Part shown: positions 40,701-49,330 of the stretch, piece after piece
Layout: every line of letters starts with the position of its first letter
Numbering within the stretch: position 1 is the stretch's first letter
Source of the DNA: Oxobacter pfennigii
Lineage (GTDB): Bacteria; Bacillota; Clostridia; Clostridiales; Oxobacteraceae
Assembly (NCBI RefSeq): GCF_001317355.1
Contig: NZ_LKET01000039.1
Span: 449,969-513,968, forward strand
Length of the DNA: 64,000 nucleotides
Reading direction: 5' to 3'
Translations under genes and position numbers: made by a program
Notes under the pieces: model-generated
Seen by the model: the letters and a program-made list of their open reading frames with translations, nothing else
What the model was told of the DNA's origin: nothing
Database searches by the model: none

Positions 40701-41163
40701 TGGCAATACCTTCGGAGGAGAACTGGACAGTGCTGCAATACAATATGCGGTACATGTCAAGGGCAGCAGAAGTAATTCCAGGATACTTTTAACAGGAAAC
40801 ACTATAAATAATTTTACTTCACAAAACAACGATGAAATATATTCAACTGCCGGCGTCTTTGTGGAGGAGGGCTCGGCAGAAATCAAAAGCAACAAATTCA
40901 ATGGATGCTCGAAAGGCATACAAGCTTTGATAGGTGCCTGGGTAAACGGGTCACGTATAAATGAATCCAATGCAAAAAAGGCAGGTCAGGCAGTGGATAC
41001 CGCAAATAATTATACAAATACCGGTTTTGCTAATGTGGTATTTTATAACAAAAGCAATGGCAGGCAGATTTACCCAAGACCAGAAGGGGCATCAGCCTTT
41101 GATACGGAGCAGCCACCCGAAGGCGGGATAATACCTATGCAAATATATTTACAAGAGCAATAA
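37714..41163 (+). CDS. Secreted CWB2 surface protein with right-handed beta-helix domains
   Basis: A 1149-residue exported protein. The N-terminal hydrophobic segment (FITVFVLMWLLLESLTFG) is a signal peptide or anchor. Three CWB2 repeats lie at about 57-345 (GKDRYETSVKIS, GADRYETSVKIA, GSDRFETNVAVM). After an Ig-like stretch (about 365-445) come parallel beta-helix rungs of the NosD/pectate-lyase type from about 455 to 825 (YDTIQDAVNKSSPGDTIKIA, then repeated GIxxxxSxxxxxxxN coils with NNxI and GNxI turns), and a second beta-helix block follows from about 840. Such helices bind or cleave polysaccharides. I see no clear catalytic motif, so binding, depolymerase or epimerase activity is undecided. 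Confidence 0.85.
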   Translation: MVKKDKLRGLIFITVFVLMWLLLESLTFGQTVTELQPAEQPITQSEPVQTAMQQPIEYTRLSGKDRYETSVKISQHGWPKESEYAVIARGDDFPDALCAGPLAKKYDAPILLTPSNMLHPEVSKEIERLGVTDIIIVGGAGAISYQIEEQLISRGINVERIAGADRYETSVKIAEKLGKVTQAVFATGTGFPDSLSISSIAAYTNMPILLTDKHNLNPGAVQYMIKNKIKKAYIIGGEGVIASNVQNDIKTIAANTKRLSGSDRFETNVAVMDEFKDSLNFKNIYLAVADGPYGDEFADALSGSVLASYTKAPVILVYEDIPQSTLEFVNSRMANDVKITALGGEAVVPEYIVGDLLNIERPSIYIKAIDAPLSVKPGDIKYISLEVNPKDAKITAAVNKPGVVSVSILDNSLRIRGVSQGFVTITLTAKRPGYKDTTATLEISPCILNVEKNSFYDTIQDAVNKSSPGDTIKIASGTYNEHIVINKDNLKLIGYDRDTTIIDATQDGRTTKAGIKIVNSSGVEIRNLTVRNAGVKRTKEKTSESYGIFMLNSDKSMLDNLYLRGNGEYEVYLRDGCDLNVVQNCIIDGQDTHSDYWSLDGIFSQGGESGVGSLNDDNKFISNTIRNVVYGISLTACKGTQITDNSITAGDHTSWQGSQSVGIIISNSSDGDVNGNTIKGSQFGIRMSILSGISPYAYAGTPDDNNIMGNEINTRVHGIRVMGSRNKVENNHISGNALGDGIWLADTTEDTKVIGNTIIDNDTGIFAETTLNEIYLNKISSNNTGVKNSTDIMLDATRNYWGDIYPKDYISANVDYSPWLGSLDDAPEGFKIPSPAVWHTDDSLQEVYNLAQNSDIINLYNNTYILDKQFVINKDLTIKGMSRGSTIIKINYDTDNSGDGRGVIFVEQGKTLSVSNLTIDGTGHKVMEALRISGYANINNIRIKSIAYDIENGWGIYAFNNADINIRDSYISEVKKVGIGIYDNAQATIGGEGTADGNTFGGELDSAAIQYAVHVKGSRSNSRILLTGNTINNFTSQNNDEIYSTAGVFVEEGSAEIKSNKFNGCSKGIQALIGAWVNGSRINESNAKKAGQAVDTANNYTNTGFANVVFYNKSNGRQIYPRPEGASAFDTEQPPEGGIIPMQIYLQEQ

Positions 41164-41223
41164 AATGAGCTATTGATTTTTTCGCTCTGTTCACAAAACG
41201 AATACCACGAACCTTTTAAAGGG

Positions 41224-41256
41224 CACAGTATTTTTACTGTGACTCTCTGCTTTTTT
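41224..41256 (+). terminator. Weak terminator after the beta-helix gene
   Basis: A 7-bp stem (CACAGTA at 41,224-41,230 with TACTGTG at 41,235-41,241), a tetraloop, and T-run at about 41,251-41,256. The stem is short and the T-run is displaced, so termination would be partial. Confidence 0.35.
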
Positions 41257-41301
41257 GAATAACATCCTCAATAAAACCTACATGAGATAATTCCTCGTTT
41301 T

Positions 41302-41330
41302 TTGTCATGCTGTCAACCCTTCACTTTACT
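41302..41330 (+). promoter_or_regulatory. Possible promoter of the large LuxR-type regulator gene
   Basis: TTGTCA at 41,302-41,307, a 17-bp spacer, and TTTACT at 41,325-41,330. The match to the -10 consensus is only fair. Confidence 0.35.
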
Positions 41331-41368
41331 AAATACCAGTGATAGTATATCAATAAAGACGCGCAAAA

Positions 41369-44300
41369 ATGGGGTTGAAAGCTTATATGTTTAACTTGCC
41401 GGATTATATAATTTATGAACAAATTTACGAAAATGACAAAATAGAGGGGATAGTATCCTTAAAAAGATATATACGGGACTGTTCAATAAGCATACATAAA
41501 TTTCTGGAAGTTGCTGCCGGGCTTACGGAAGTCCTCATCCGGATCCATCAAAAGGGTATAATTCACGGAAACCTTAAGCCGGATAATATTCTTATTAATC
41601 CAAATACGGGAAAAGTATATATAACTGATTTCAGCAATGCTGTGCTTTTGGACGAAAAAAATAAAAATACCCGGCTTCCCGGCAGCCCGTCAGGAACTTT
41701 AGAGTATATGTCTCCGGAGCAGACAGGCCGGCTTAATACAGGAATTGACTGTCGCAGCGACCTTTATTCCCTGGGAGTAATACTTTATGAAACAATCACC
41801 GGGTGTCTTCCGCTGCAGGCTGAAAGCCCCGCCGGGTGGATAAATGCCCATATAACCCAAAAACCTCAGCCGCCGGACAAGAACAATCCGGATATCCCTC
41901 CTGTTATATCCCTTATCATTATGAAACTATTATCAAAAGCTGTTGAAGAGAGATACCAGAGCGCATATGGGCTTTTGCGGGATCTTAAAGAATGCCAGAG
42001 GCTTCTTAACCATACAGGTAAGATTGAGCACTTTTCTATAGGACAAGCAGACGCTCTTTACCTTTTTCGGCTGCCCGGCAAATTTTACGGCAGGGAAGAA
42101 GAAAAGAAAATTCTAAAAGACTCTTTTAACAGCGCACATGAAGGTAAGACCGTTACGGTGCTGGTAAACGGATACCCGGGCATAGGCAAGACAATGCTTA
42201 TAAATGAAAGCTTGAAGTCCATTTCTCAGGGAAAAGGCTTTTTTCTTACGGGAAAATTTGATCAGCTTAAGAAGAACATACCTTATGCTCCTCTGGCTGA
42301 CGCTTTTGGGAATCTGGTAAGGCAGCTTATGACTGAAAACCGTGAAGAGCTGGAGCGTTGGAAGAAAAAAATATTATATTCTCTTGGGCGGAATGCCGCG
42401 GTTATAACCGGGATAATCCCGGAACTGGAATATATCGTAGGCAAGCAGCCTCCCGTCGATGAGCTGCCTCCTAAAGAAGCAGAAAACCGCTTTCTTATGG
42501 TGTTCAGGGACTTTATAGGTGTATTTGCACTAAAAGGGCACCCGCTGGTACTGTTTATGGACGATTTACAGTGGGCGGACAGCACCTGTATTCACCTGCT
42601 GAAATATTTGACCCGGGATGCAAACCTCCATTCCCTGCTTTTTATAGGTTCTTTCCGGGATAATGAAATAAACGCTGGCCACCCGCTTAAAGAGATGACG
42701 GAAGAAACATATAATGAACAGACTGATATGAAGCATATTTACCTTATGCCTCTTAAATGGAATGATGCTTGTAAGCTGGTAGCTGAAACAGTTCATACCA
42801 GTCCTGAAAATGCTGCTGACCTGTCGGAAGTACTGTACCGCAAATCCGGAGGAAATCCATTTTTTTTAGGACAGATGCTTATGCTGATACATAATGAGGG
42901 ACATATATATTTTGATATGCAGGAAGGCTGTTGGAAATGGGAGCTTGAAACCATTAAAAAGCTGCAGCCGGGAGAAGACGTGCTGGAGCTTCTGATAAAA
43001 AAGATACAAAATCTGCCTGAAGAAACCTGTGAGATTATGAAAATCGCAGCCTGTATCGGAAACAGGTTTGATTTAAAAACCCTGGCTTTTGTATACGGCA
43101 AGCCCCCAGAGGAGACAACATCCTTCCTGGTGCAGCCCTTGCTTGAAAGGCTCATAGTGACTCTAGAAAGTGAAAACATAGGCCTGCACCCGGAGTATAA
43201 AAATCTGAAGCACTCCGTATTTGAGTTTCTTCATGATGGGGTGCAGCAGGCCGTCTATTCCCTTATACCGGAAAATGAGAAGAAGGAAAAGCACCTTTTA
43301 ATCGGCCGGCTGTTCATGCAGAATACGGACCCCGGCAATCTGGATGAAAAAATCCTGCCGACTATGGACCATTTCAACCGCAGCCTGGAACTTATTACAC
43401 ATCCTGAAGAAAGAATAAAACTGGCAGAATATAACCTGATGGCAGGACGGAAAGTCAAGGCCTCTGCGGCCTATGCTTCAGCCCTTAAATATTTCAGATA
43501 TGGGAAGGTACTTTTAACTGAGTATTCCTGGGAACATGCTTATAGCTTAAGTTATGACCTGCATCTGGAGCTTGCTCAGGCGGAATACTTATCTTCCAAT
43601 GTAAAGACCGCCGAAGAATTGTTTGATACCCTCCTGGAAAAGTCCGGAACTGAGCTGGAGCGCGCAGGAATATACAGTTTAAAGATTATATTGTATGCAG
43701 GTGCAGGAAAATATGACGAATCTGTCCGTACAGGTATCCGGGTTCTTAAAAATCTGGGAGTAAAGCTGCCGCTCAACCCGGCAAAGCTGGATTATGCAAA
43801 GGAACTCTTATTATTTAAATGGCACATGCGTAATAAAAAAATAGAGGAGCTGCTTTGTCTTCCTGAGATGGAGGACCCGGTCCATAAGAAAATTGCGGAG
43901 CTTTTAGCCCGGATGTGCTCCGTAACCATGAACAGCCACCCGGACCTGCATGGTTTTATTATACTTAAAACCGGCAATTATGCAGCCAGCTACGGGAACA
44001 GCGAAATAACTTCCGTAGGATACTTAGGCTACAGCATTACTGCCGGAAACATTCTGGGAGATTATAAGGCAGGAAGCAGGTATGGAGAGGTATGCATACG
44101 CCTTATAGAAAAATATGACCGCAGTTTTTCAAAATGCATTATATATTTTGTCATCGGAGCCTTCGTCTCTCACTGGACCAGCCATGCCTCCCTAAGCCTT
44201 GACTGCTTTAAAAAATCAATTCAAAGCGCAATGGAAGCCGGAGATGTCTTAATTATGGGCTATGCCCATTGTCTTCTTCTTGAAACCCGGTATCTTATAG

Positions 44301-45895
44301 GCGCAGCACTTACAGAAATTGAAGACGAAATCCGGGAAAAACAAATAATTGCAAAAAGGCTGAAGCATGACAGCCTTGCTGTCAATGTTGCAATCTATCA
44401 AAAGCTTATATCTGCGCTTAAAGGAGGGGATGAAGATTCTTCCTTATCCGGTGCGGAGTTTGAAGAAGATGAGCTTCTTCAATTGGTAAAGAATGATAAG
44501 CCTTCTTTAGCCACCCTTTATTTATACCGGATGCTGCTTTACTATATGGCCGGAAATTACAGAAAGGCCCTGTCCGCCGCCCAATTGATCGAACCTTTGG
44601 CAGAGGCTCTCATTGGTTTTATGACCAGCGCCGAATACAACTTCTATTACTCTCTGTCCATAACCGCCCTTTATAGAGAACTGCCTTTAAAAGAGAGAAA
44701 GTGCTTTAAAAAAGTTCTTAAAAAGAACCAGCGGCAGATGAAAAAATGGTCGGAGGCCTGCAAGGAGAACTTTGAACATAAATTTTTGCTGGTGGAAGCC
44801 GAAACAGCACGCTTTAAAAGCAAAGAAATGGAAGCCATGATACTTTATGACCGGGCCATCCTGTCTGCTGAGGAAAACAGCTATATACAAAACGAGGCTC
44901 TTGCCAATGAACTGGCTGCCGGCTTTTATCTTTCCAAAGGCCTGACTAAGATAGCAAAGACCTATATGATAGACGCTTGCAGTGGTTATGACAGGTGGGG
45001 AGCATCTGCCAAAGCTAAAGAACTTAAGTCGCGGTATTATGAACTTTTAGGCGGGACTGACTCCAAAAATCAAAATAATGATGCCAAAGAAGGTCCTGAA
45101 AATACATCAATCATTCCTACTCCGAGCTACATGCAAACTCCGGGGAATATGGACATGTATTTTATAGATAAAGCTATAGAAAGCATTTCGATGGAAACGG
45201 ACATAAACAAGCTGCTTGAAAGCTTCTTAAGCTTAGCAGCTCAAAGCATCGGTGCTGACAGGGGATATCTGATACTTGAAAAAAACGGAGAGCTGTTTAT
45301 CGAGGCTATAAAGGATAACAATACTGGAAGCTTAACTGTACAGGCCATCCCGGTAGAAGACAATGATAAACTTTCAAAGGCAGTCGTACGGTATGTTGCC
45401 AGAGCCTCTGAAACTGTAGTTTTAAATTGCGAAGATCAGATAGGAATCTTTGCTTCCGATCCATATATATCACAATCAAATGCAAAATCCATAGCCTGTG
45501 TGCCTTTATTGCTGCAGAGAATACCCTTCGGCCTCCTTTATTTTGAAAACAGCTTTATATCGGGTATATTTGCACCCGGCCGGCTTGAATTCTTAAAACT
45601 GTTATCCCTCCAGATAGCCTATGTTAAAAAACTGCAGCAATATCTTGAAACAGATAAGGAAGAAAAGAATGTTGAAGAAGGCCTCTACCTTGTCGACCCT
45701 CTCACAGAGCGGGAGGCGGAAGTTCTTAATCTGATTGCAGAAGGAATGTCCAATAAGGAAATCAGCGACAGTTTGAAAATCAGCATAAATACTGTCAAGG
45801 TTTATATAAAGAATATATACGAGAAATTGAAAGTAAACAGGAGGGTACAGGTTGTCACAAAAGCAAAGGAGCTTAAATTATTGAAAAAAAATTAA
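41369..45895 (+). CDS. Multidomain regulator: degenerate Ser/Thr kinase-like domain, AAA-type ATPase, TPR-like region, GAF, LuxR HTH
   Basis: A 1508-residue cytoplasmic protein. Residues 1-215 are a protein-kinase-like domain without the Gly-rich loop and VAIK Lys; the HRD motif reads HGN (66-68) and DFG reads DFS (87-89), while the APE region (SPEQTGRLN) and later helices remain. An AAA/STAND-like ATPase follows: Walker A GYPGIGKT at 268-275, Walker B LVLFMDDLQWAD near 393-404. About 620-1250 is helical, TPR-like. A GAF domain covers about 1275-1425, and residues 1445-1508 are a LuxR HTH (LTEREAEVLNLIAEGMSNKE). The family normally carries an active-looking kinase. It probably senses a signal and controls transcription; the adjacent second glycan locus is a candidate target. 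ATG at 41,387 is an alternative start. Confidence 0.85.
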   Translation: MGLKAYMFNLPDYIIYEQIYENDKIEGIVSLKRYIRDCSISIHKFLEVAAGLTEVLIRIHQKGIIHGNLKPDNILINPNTGKVYITDFSNAVLLDEKNKNTRLPGSPSGTLEYMSPEQTGRLNTGIDCRSDLYSLGVILYETITGCLPLQAESPAGWINAHITQKPQPPDKNNPDIPPVISLIIMKLLSKAVEERYQSAYGLLRDLKECQRLLNHTGKIEHFSIGQADALYLFRLPGKFYGREEEKKILKDSFNSAHEGKTVTVLVNGYPGIGKTMLINESLKSISQGKGFFLTGKFDQLKKNIPYAPLADAFGNLVRQLMTENREELERWKKKILYSLGRNAAVITGIIPELEYIVGKQPPVDELPPKEAENRFLMVFRDFIGVFALKGHPLVLFMDDLQWADSTCIHLLKYLTRDANLHSLLFIGSFRDNEINAGHPLKEMTEETYNEQTDMKHIYLMPLKWNDACKLVAETVHTSPENAADLSEVLYRKSGGNPFFLGQMLMLIHNEGHIYFDMQEGCWKWELETIKKLQPGEDVLELLIKKIQNLPEETCEIMKIAACIGNRFDLKTLAFVYGKPPEETTSFLVQPLLERLIVTLESENIGLHPEYKNLKHSVFEFLHDGVQQAVYSLIPENEKKEKHLLIGRLFMQNTDPGNLDEKILPTMDHFNRSLELITHPEERIKLAEYNLMAGRKVKASAAYASALKYFRYGKVLLTEYSWEHAYSLSYDLHLELAQAEYLSSNVKTAEELFDTLLEKSGTELERAGIYSLKIILYAGAGKYDESVRTGIRVLKNLGVKLPLNPAKLDYAKELLLFKWHMRNKKIEELLCLPEMEDPVHKKIAELLARMCSVTMNSHPDLHGFIILKTGNYAASYGNSEITSVGYLGYSITAGNILGDYKAGSRYGEVCIRLIEKYDRSFSKCIIYFVIGAFVSHWTSHASLSLDCFKKSIQSAMEAGDVLIMGYAHCLLLETRYLIGAALTEIEDEIREKQIIAKRLKHDSLAVNVAIYQKLISALKGGDEDSSLSGAEFEEDELLQLVKNDKPSLATLYLYRMLLYYMAGNYRKALSAAQLIEPLAEALIGFMTSAEYNFYYSLSITALYRELPLKERKCFKKVLKKNQRQMKKWSEACKENFEHKFLLVEAETARFKSKEMEAMILYDRAILSAEENSYIQNEALANELAAGFYLSKGLTKIAKTYMIDACSGYDRWGASAKAKELKSRYYELLGGTDSKNQNNDAKEGPENTSIIPTPSYMQTPGNMDMYFIDKAIESISMETDINKLLESFLSLAAQSIGADRGYLILEKNGELFIEAIKDNNTGSLTVQAIPVEDNDKLSKAVVRYVARASETVVLNCEDQIGIFASDPYISQSNAKSIACVPLLLQRIPFGLLYFENSFISGIFAPGRLEFLKLLSLQIAYVKKLQQYLETDKEEKNVEEGLYLVDPLTEREAEVLNLIAEGMSNKEISDSLKISINTVKVYIKNIYEKLKVNRRVQVVTKAKELKLLKKN

Positions 45896-45950
45896 TATGG
45901 TAAAATGTTTTGTTATTTTTTAGATAAATTTATGAAGAAATATACTTTAT

Positions 45951-45975
45951 CACCCTTTCGGGTGGTTATTTTTTT
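45951..45975 (+). terminator. Terminator after the LuxR-type regulator gene
   Basis: CACCC TTTC GGGTG stem-loop (45,951-45,964) followed by GGTTATTTTTTT. The stem is only 5 bp but GC-rich, with a good T-tract. Confidence 0.6.
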
Positions 45976-46300
45976 GGCAGATTATAGTAAAATTTTAAAT
46001 GTTTAACGGTTTATTGAATATACGGATATTATTACCAATTTTTAGGACTGTACTTTAGCACATTACGCCCAGTAATAATATCAGTACAATAATATTAGCA
46101 ACCGTAAACAGGGTATATAAAAATAAAGGGGATGATTTTATGACATAGAAAAAAATATAAATTATTGCTCTGTAAATACAAAAAAACGCTCTGGAAACCA
46201 ATAATCTTAAAGTTTAGTTTAAATTTTCACCAATCGTATGGATATTTACAGAAAATAGTAGTAAAATATAAAGCACAACCACTAAAGAAAAATCTGTGAA

Positions 46301-46338
46301 CAATGTCAAAATCTAGGTTTTTATAACATTTGACATTG
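46301..46338. promoter_or_regulatory. Perfect inverted repeat overlapping the -35 box, candidate operator
   Basis: CAATGTCAAA (46,301-46,310) and TTTGACATTG (46,329-46,338) are exact reverse complements, 18 nt apart. The right arm contains the -35 hexamer of the promoter below. Half-site centres are about 28 bp apart, suiting a dimer or looped pair of dimers. The adjacent LuxR-type regulator is a candidate binder; this is inference. Confidence 0.55.
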
Positions 46339-46357
46339 AAAATATAGGATATATAAT
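46330..46357 (+). promoter_or_regulatory. Near-consensus sigma-A promoter of the second glycan locus
   Basis: TTGACA at 46,330-46,335, a 16-bp spacer, and TATAAT at 46,352-46,357: both hexamers match the consensus fully. Transcription should start near 46,364. Confidence 0.7.
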
Positions 46358-46483
46358 AAATAATAACATTCGGTAAATAATGGAAAACGGTTTGCAAAAA
46401 CGCATTTTGTGACAGAGCATAATATAAAGCTAACCTGTATCCATGATGATGATTTATTTTATTATTTGTGGGGGACAAAATCT

Positions 46484-47143
46484 ATGGACAGGGAAATTGC
46501 TATTGAAGACAGCTTGGTACATGTACATACAAATGAAGACGGAGTTTATTTGTTTTTCAAAAGATTAATGGATATTACCGGATCCTTATTCGGTATTATA
46601 ATATTATCCCCGGTTTTTATTATAACAGCCCTTCTTATCAAACTCGATTCAGAAGGCCCCATCCTTTTTAAACAGCTGCGGTGCGGCAAAAACGGAAAAA
46701 AGTTTTTCATGCTTAAGTTCCGTTCCATGCAGTTAAATGCCGAAGAACTCAAAGAAACACTCAAAGATAAAAATGAACAGACAGGCCCAGTATTTAAAAT
46801 AAAAGATGATCCAAGAATTACGAAAATCGGCAAGTTCATCAGGCGTACAAGCATTGACGAGCTTCCTCAGCTTATTAACATTTTAAAAGGTGATATGAGC
46901 ATAGTTGGTCCGCGGCCGCCTCTTCCAAGCGAAGTTTTACAGTACACCGAATACCAGAAGCAGCGTCTTATGGTAAAACCCGGCCTTACATGCTACTGGC
47001 AGGTAATGGGAAGAAACAGCGTAGGCTTTGATGAATGGGTGAAACTGGATATAAAGTACATAGAAGAAAGAAGCTTCTGGCTGGACATAAAGCTTATACT
47101 AAAAACAGTCAAAGTTTTATTTGGAGATGTTAATGCATCGTAA
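46484..47143 (+). CDS. Polyprenyl-phosphate sugar-1-phosphate transferase, short form (initiates second glycan)
   Basis: About 219 residues: one hydrophobic hairpin (ITGSLFGIIILSPVFIITAL) and the bacterial sugar transferase catalytic domain with GPILFKQLRCGKNGKKF, MLKFRSMQ, TSIDELPQLINILKGDMSIVGPRPPLP and GLTCYWQVMGRNS. Lacking the N-terminal multi-helix part of the 25,569 paralogue, it is a single-domain enzyme like PglC or the WbaP C-terminal domain. ATG 46,484 has TGGGGG at the right distance; an in-frame GTG at 46,409 has none. First gene of the second locus. Confidence 0.9.
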   Translation: MDREIAIEDSLVHVHTNEDGVYLFFKRLMDITGSLFGIIILSPVFIITALLIKLDSEGPILFKQLRCGKNGKKFFMLKFRSMQLNAEELKETLKDKNEQTGPVFKIKDDPRITKIGKFIRRTSIDELPQLINILKGDMSIVGPRPPLPSEVLQYTEYQKQRLMVKPGLTCYWQVMGRNSVGFDEWVKLDIKYIEERSFWLDIKLILKTVKVLFGDVNAS

Positions 47144-47157
47144 GGAGTGGATACATA

Positions 47158-48219
47158 ATGTTACATGCAGTAATTATGGCAGGCGGCAGAGGCGAAAGGT
47201 TCTGGCCCGAAAGCAGGTTGAGCCGTCCAAAGCAATTTTTAAATTTATTAGGAAACGAGACTATGATACAATCGACAGTAAGGAGAATAAACAGGCTTAT
47301 ACCCTGCGACAATATATACATAATAACCAATGAAATGTATAAGGAGCTGGTTAAAGAGCAGCTGCCGACTATAAATGAAGAAAACATAATAGTTGAACCG
47401 GTGGCAAGAAACACAGCAGCTTGCATTGGCCTTGCCTGTGCTTTTATAAAAAAGAAGGATAAGCATGCAAACATGGTAGTGCTTCCTTCCGACCACCTTA
47501 TAAAAGACGAAGACCGCTTTTTAAATATGATAGAATTAGGCTTTAAAAAAGCCAACCTTGGCGAAAATCTTGTAACTTTAGGCATATGGCCCAATTACCC
47601 TGAGACAGCTTATGGCTATATCAAAATTGGGAATATGGATGAAGACCTGGCATTTAATGTTGAGCGCTTTGTGGAAAAGCCCGATGCAGAAACAGCAAAT
47701 AAATATATAAACGAAGGAAAATACCTGTGGAACAGCGGCATGTTCATCTGGCATGTGGATACTATAATGAAGAACTTCGAAATACACATGCCAAAACTGT
47801 TTGACGGCATTTTAAATATTGAAAAAGCAATAGGAACCGGCAATCAAAACCACGCCATAAAAGAGGAATTTATAAAGCTTGACAGCATTTCAATAGACTA
47901 TGGGATAATGGAAAAGGCAAAAAACATATATGTGCTTCCCTGCCAGTTTGGCTGGGACGATGTGGGAAGCTGGACATCCCTTGAAAGATTGGACAACTGT
48001 GACGATGAAGGCAATGTGTTAAAGGGAAATGTAATAAGCCTGGATACTCATAGGTGTATTGTAAAGGGCAGCGGGAAATTAATTGCAACTGTGGGAATAG
48101 ATGATTTAATAGTGGTGGAAACAGAAGATGCCATACTTATTTGTAAAAAGGACAAGGCTCAGGATATTAAGCAGCTTATCGGAGAAATGAAAGAACTGAG
48201 TTTGGATTCATACTTATAA
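47158..48219 (+). CDS. manC: Mannose-1-phosphate guanylyltransferase (copy 2)
   Basis: GDP-mannose synthesis for the second locus. MAGGRGERFWPESRLSRPKQ is the signature; VVLPSDH, RFVEKPD and LWNSGMFIW are also conserved. At 353 residues it has no isomerase domain. It is clearly paralogous to the 640-1716 gene but diverged, with a higher GC content, so this is not a recent duplication. AAGGAG at 47,142-47,147 marks the start. Confidence 0.95.
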   Translation: MLHAVIMAGGRGERFWPESRLSRPKQFLNLLGNETMIQSTVRRINRLIPCDNIYIITNEMYKELVKEQLPTINEENIIVEPVARNTAACIGLACAFIKKKDKHANMVVLPSDHLIKDEDRFLNMIELGFKKANLGENLVTLGIWPNYPETAYGYIKIGNMDEDLAFNVERFVEKPDAETANKYINEGKYLWNSGMFIWHVDTIMKNFEIHMPKLFDGILNIEKAIGTGNQNHAIKEEFIKLDSISIDYGIMEKAKNIYVLPCQFGWDDVGSWTSLERLDNCDDEGNVLKGNVISLDTHRCIVKGSGKLIATVGIDDLIVVETEDAILICKKDKAQDIKQLIGEMKELSLDSYL

Positions 48220-48234
48220 TAATGGAGGATAGAC

Positions 48235-49308
48235 ATGAAGAGGGCATTAATAACCGGCATAACAGGACAGGATGGTTCATATTTAACAGAATTTTTATTG
48301 GACAAGGGGTATGAAGTACACGGCATCATAAGACGTGCAAGCACATTTAATACCAAAAGAATAGACCACTTGTTTGAGAATCCTGAAATAGGCAATAAAA
48401 AGCTGTTTCTTCACCATGGAGATTTAACAGATTCAAGTAACTTAAACAGGCTTATTGAAAAAGTCAAGCCCGATGAAATATATAACCTGGGAGCCCAGAG
48501 CCATGTCCAGGTATCTTTTGAAGTTCCTGAATATACCGCCGAGACAGATGGCATAGGGACATTAAGGATGCTCGATGCCATAAAAGAAAGCGGAATAAAA
48601 TGCAAATTTTATCAGGCATCAACATCGGAATTATACGGGGGCATACCTGGTACCGCACCTCAGAATGAGAAAACGCCTTTCTATCCCAAAAGCCCATATG
48701 GCGCTGCAAAATTATATTCATATTGGATAACTGTAAATTATAGAGAAGCCTATAATTTATTTGCATGTAATGGAATACTTTTTAACCATGAATCTCCAAG
48801 ACGAGGTGAAACTTTTGTAACAAGGAAAATTACAAGAGCTGTTGCAAACATTATTGGAGGAAAACAGGACAAACTATCTCTTGGAAACCTAGATGCAAAA
48901 AGAGACTGGGGATATGCTGGTGATTATGTTGAGGGTATGTGGCTAATGCTGCAGCAAGTCAGACCGGATGATTATGTACTGGCAACCAATGAAACCCACA
49001 CAGTCAGGGAGTTTGTAGAGTTTTCCTTTAAAGAGGTTGGAGTAGATATAATATGGAATGGTACCGGTGTTGAAGAAAAAGGGTTCGACAAAATTACCGG
49101 CAAAGTGCTGGTAGATATAAACCCAAGATATTTCAGGCCGGCTGAAGTTGAACTCCTATGGGGAAATTCAACCAAGGCGGAAAAAGAATTGGGATGGAAA
49201 AGGAAAGTAGACTTTAAAGGACTTGTAAAGATGATGGTGGATGCCGATTTACGGGAAATAGCAGGGATGGGAATTGATGAGTTTCTAGAGGCAGCTGCCT
49301 CCAAATAA
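48235..49308 (+). CDS. gmd: GDP-mannose 4,6-dehydratase (copy 2)
   Basis: Second gmd, 357 residues. [21 protein letters not shown] opens the Rossmann fold; [28 protein letters not shown] (catalytic Tyr/Lys) and [15 protein letters not shown] are all present. It lies 15 nt after manC and 22 nt before fcl, so GDP-mannose is probably taken directly to GDP-fucose. Many positions differ from copy 1 while all catalytic motifs are kept, so both copies look functional. Confidence 0.95.
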   Translation: MKRALITGITGQDGSYLTEFLLDKGYEVHGIIRRASTFNTKRIDHLFENPEIGNKKLFLHHGDLTDSSNLNRLIEKVKPDEIYNLGAQSHVQVSFEVPEYTAETDGIGTLRMLDAIKESGIKCKFYQASTSELYGGIPGTAPQNEKTPFYPKSPYGAAKLYSYWITVNYREAYNLFACNGILFNHESPRRGETFVTRKITRAVANIIGGKQDKLSLGNLDAKRDWGYAGDYVEGMWLMLQQVRPDDYVLATNETHTVREFVEFSFKEVGVDIIWNGTGVEEKGFDKITGKVLVDINPRYFRPAEVELLWGNSTKAEKELGWKRKVDFKGLVKMMVDADLREIAGMGIDEFLEAAASK

Positions 49309-49330
49309 TATTTGAATGGAAGTGTTCTTT

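Larger units (their letters stand above)
45976..46483 (+). other. Long leader/intergenic region upstream of the second glycan locus
   Basis: About 500 nt without a convincing gene. It holds a ribosome site (AAAGGGGATG at 46,125-46,134) before a three-codon frame ATG ACA TAG at 46,140-46,148, then the inverted repeat and promoter at 46,301-46,357, then a leader of about 120 nt. I find no riboswitch fold that I recognise. Confidence 0.5.

Noticed and set aside
28088..41163. CWB2 repeats as evidence of a phage or mobile island
   Set aside because: No integrase, attachment-site pair or phage structural genes nearby; CWB2 proteins are ordinary Clostridia surface proteins.
45976..46330. Possible riboswitch or tRNA-like element upstream of the second glycan locus
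   Set aside because: No conserved riboswitch core or cloverleaf could be recognised; only the inverted repeat and promoter are supported.
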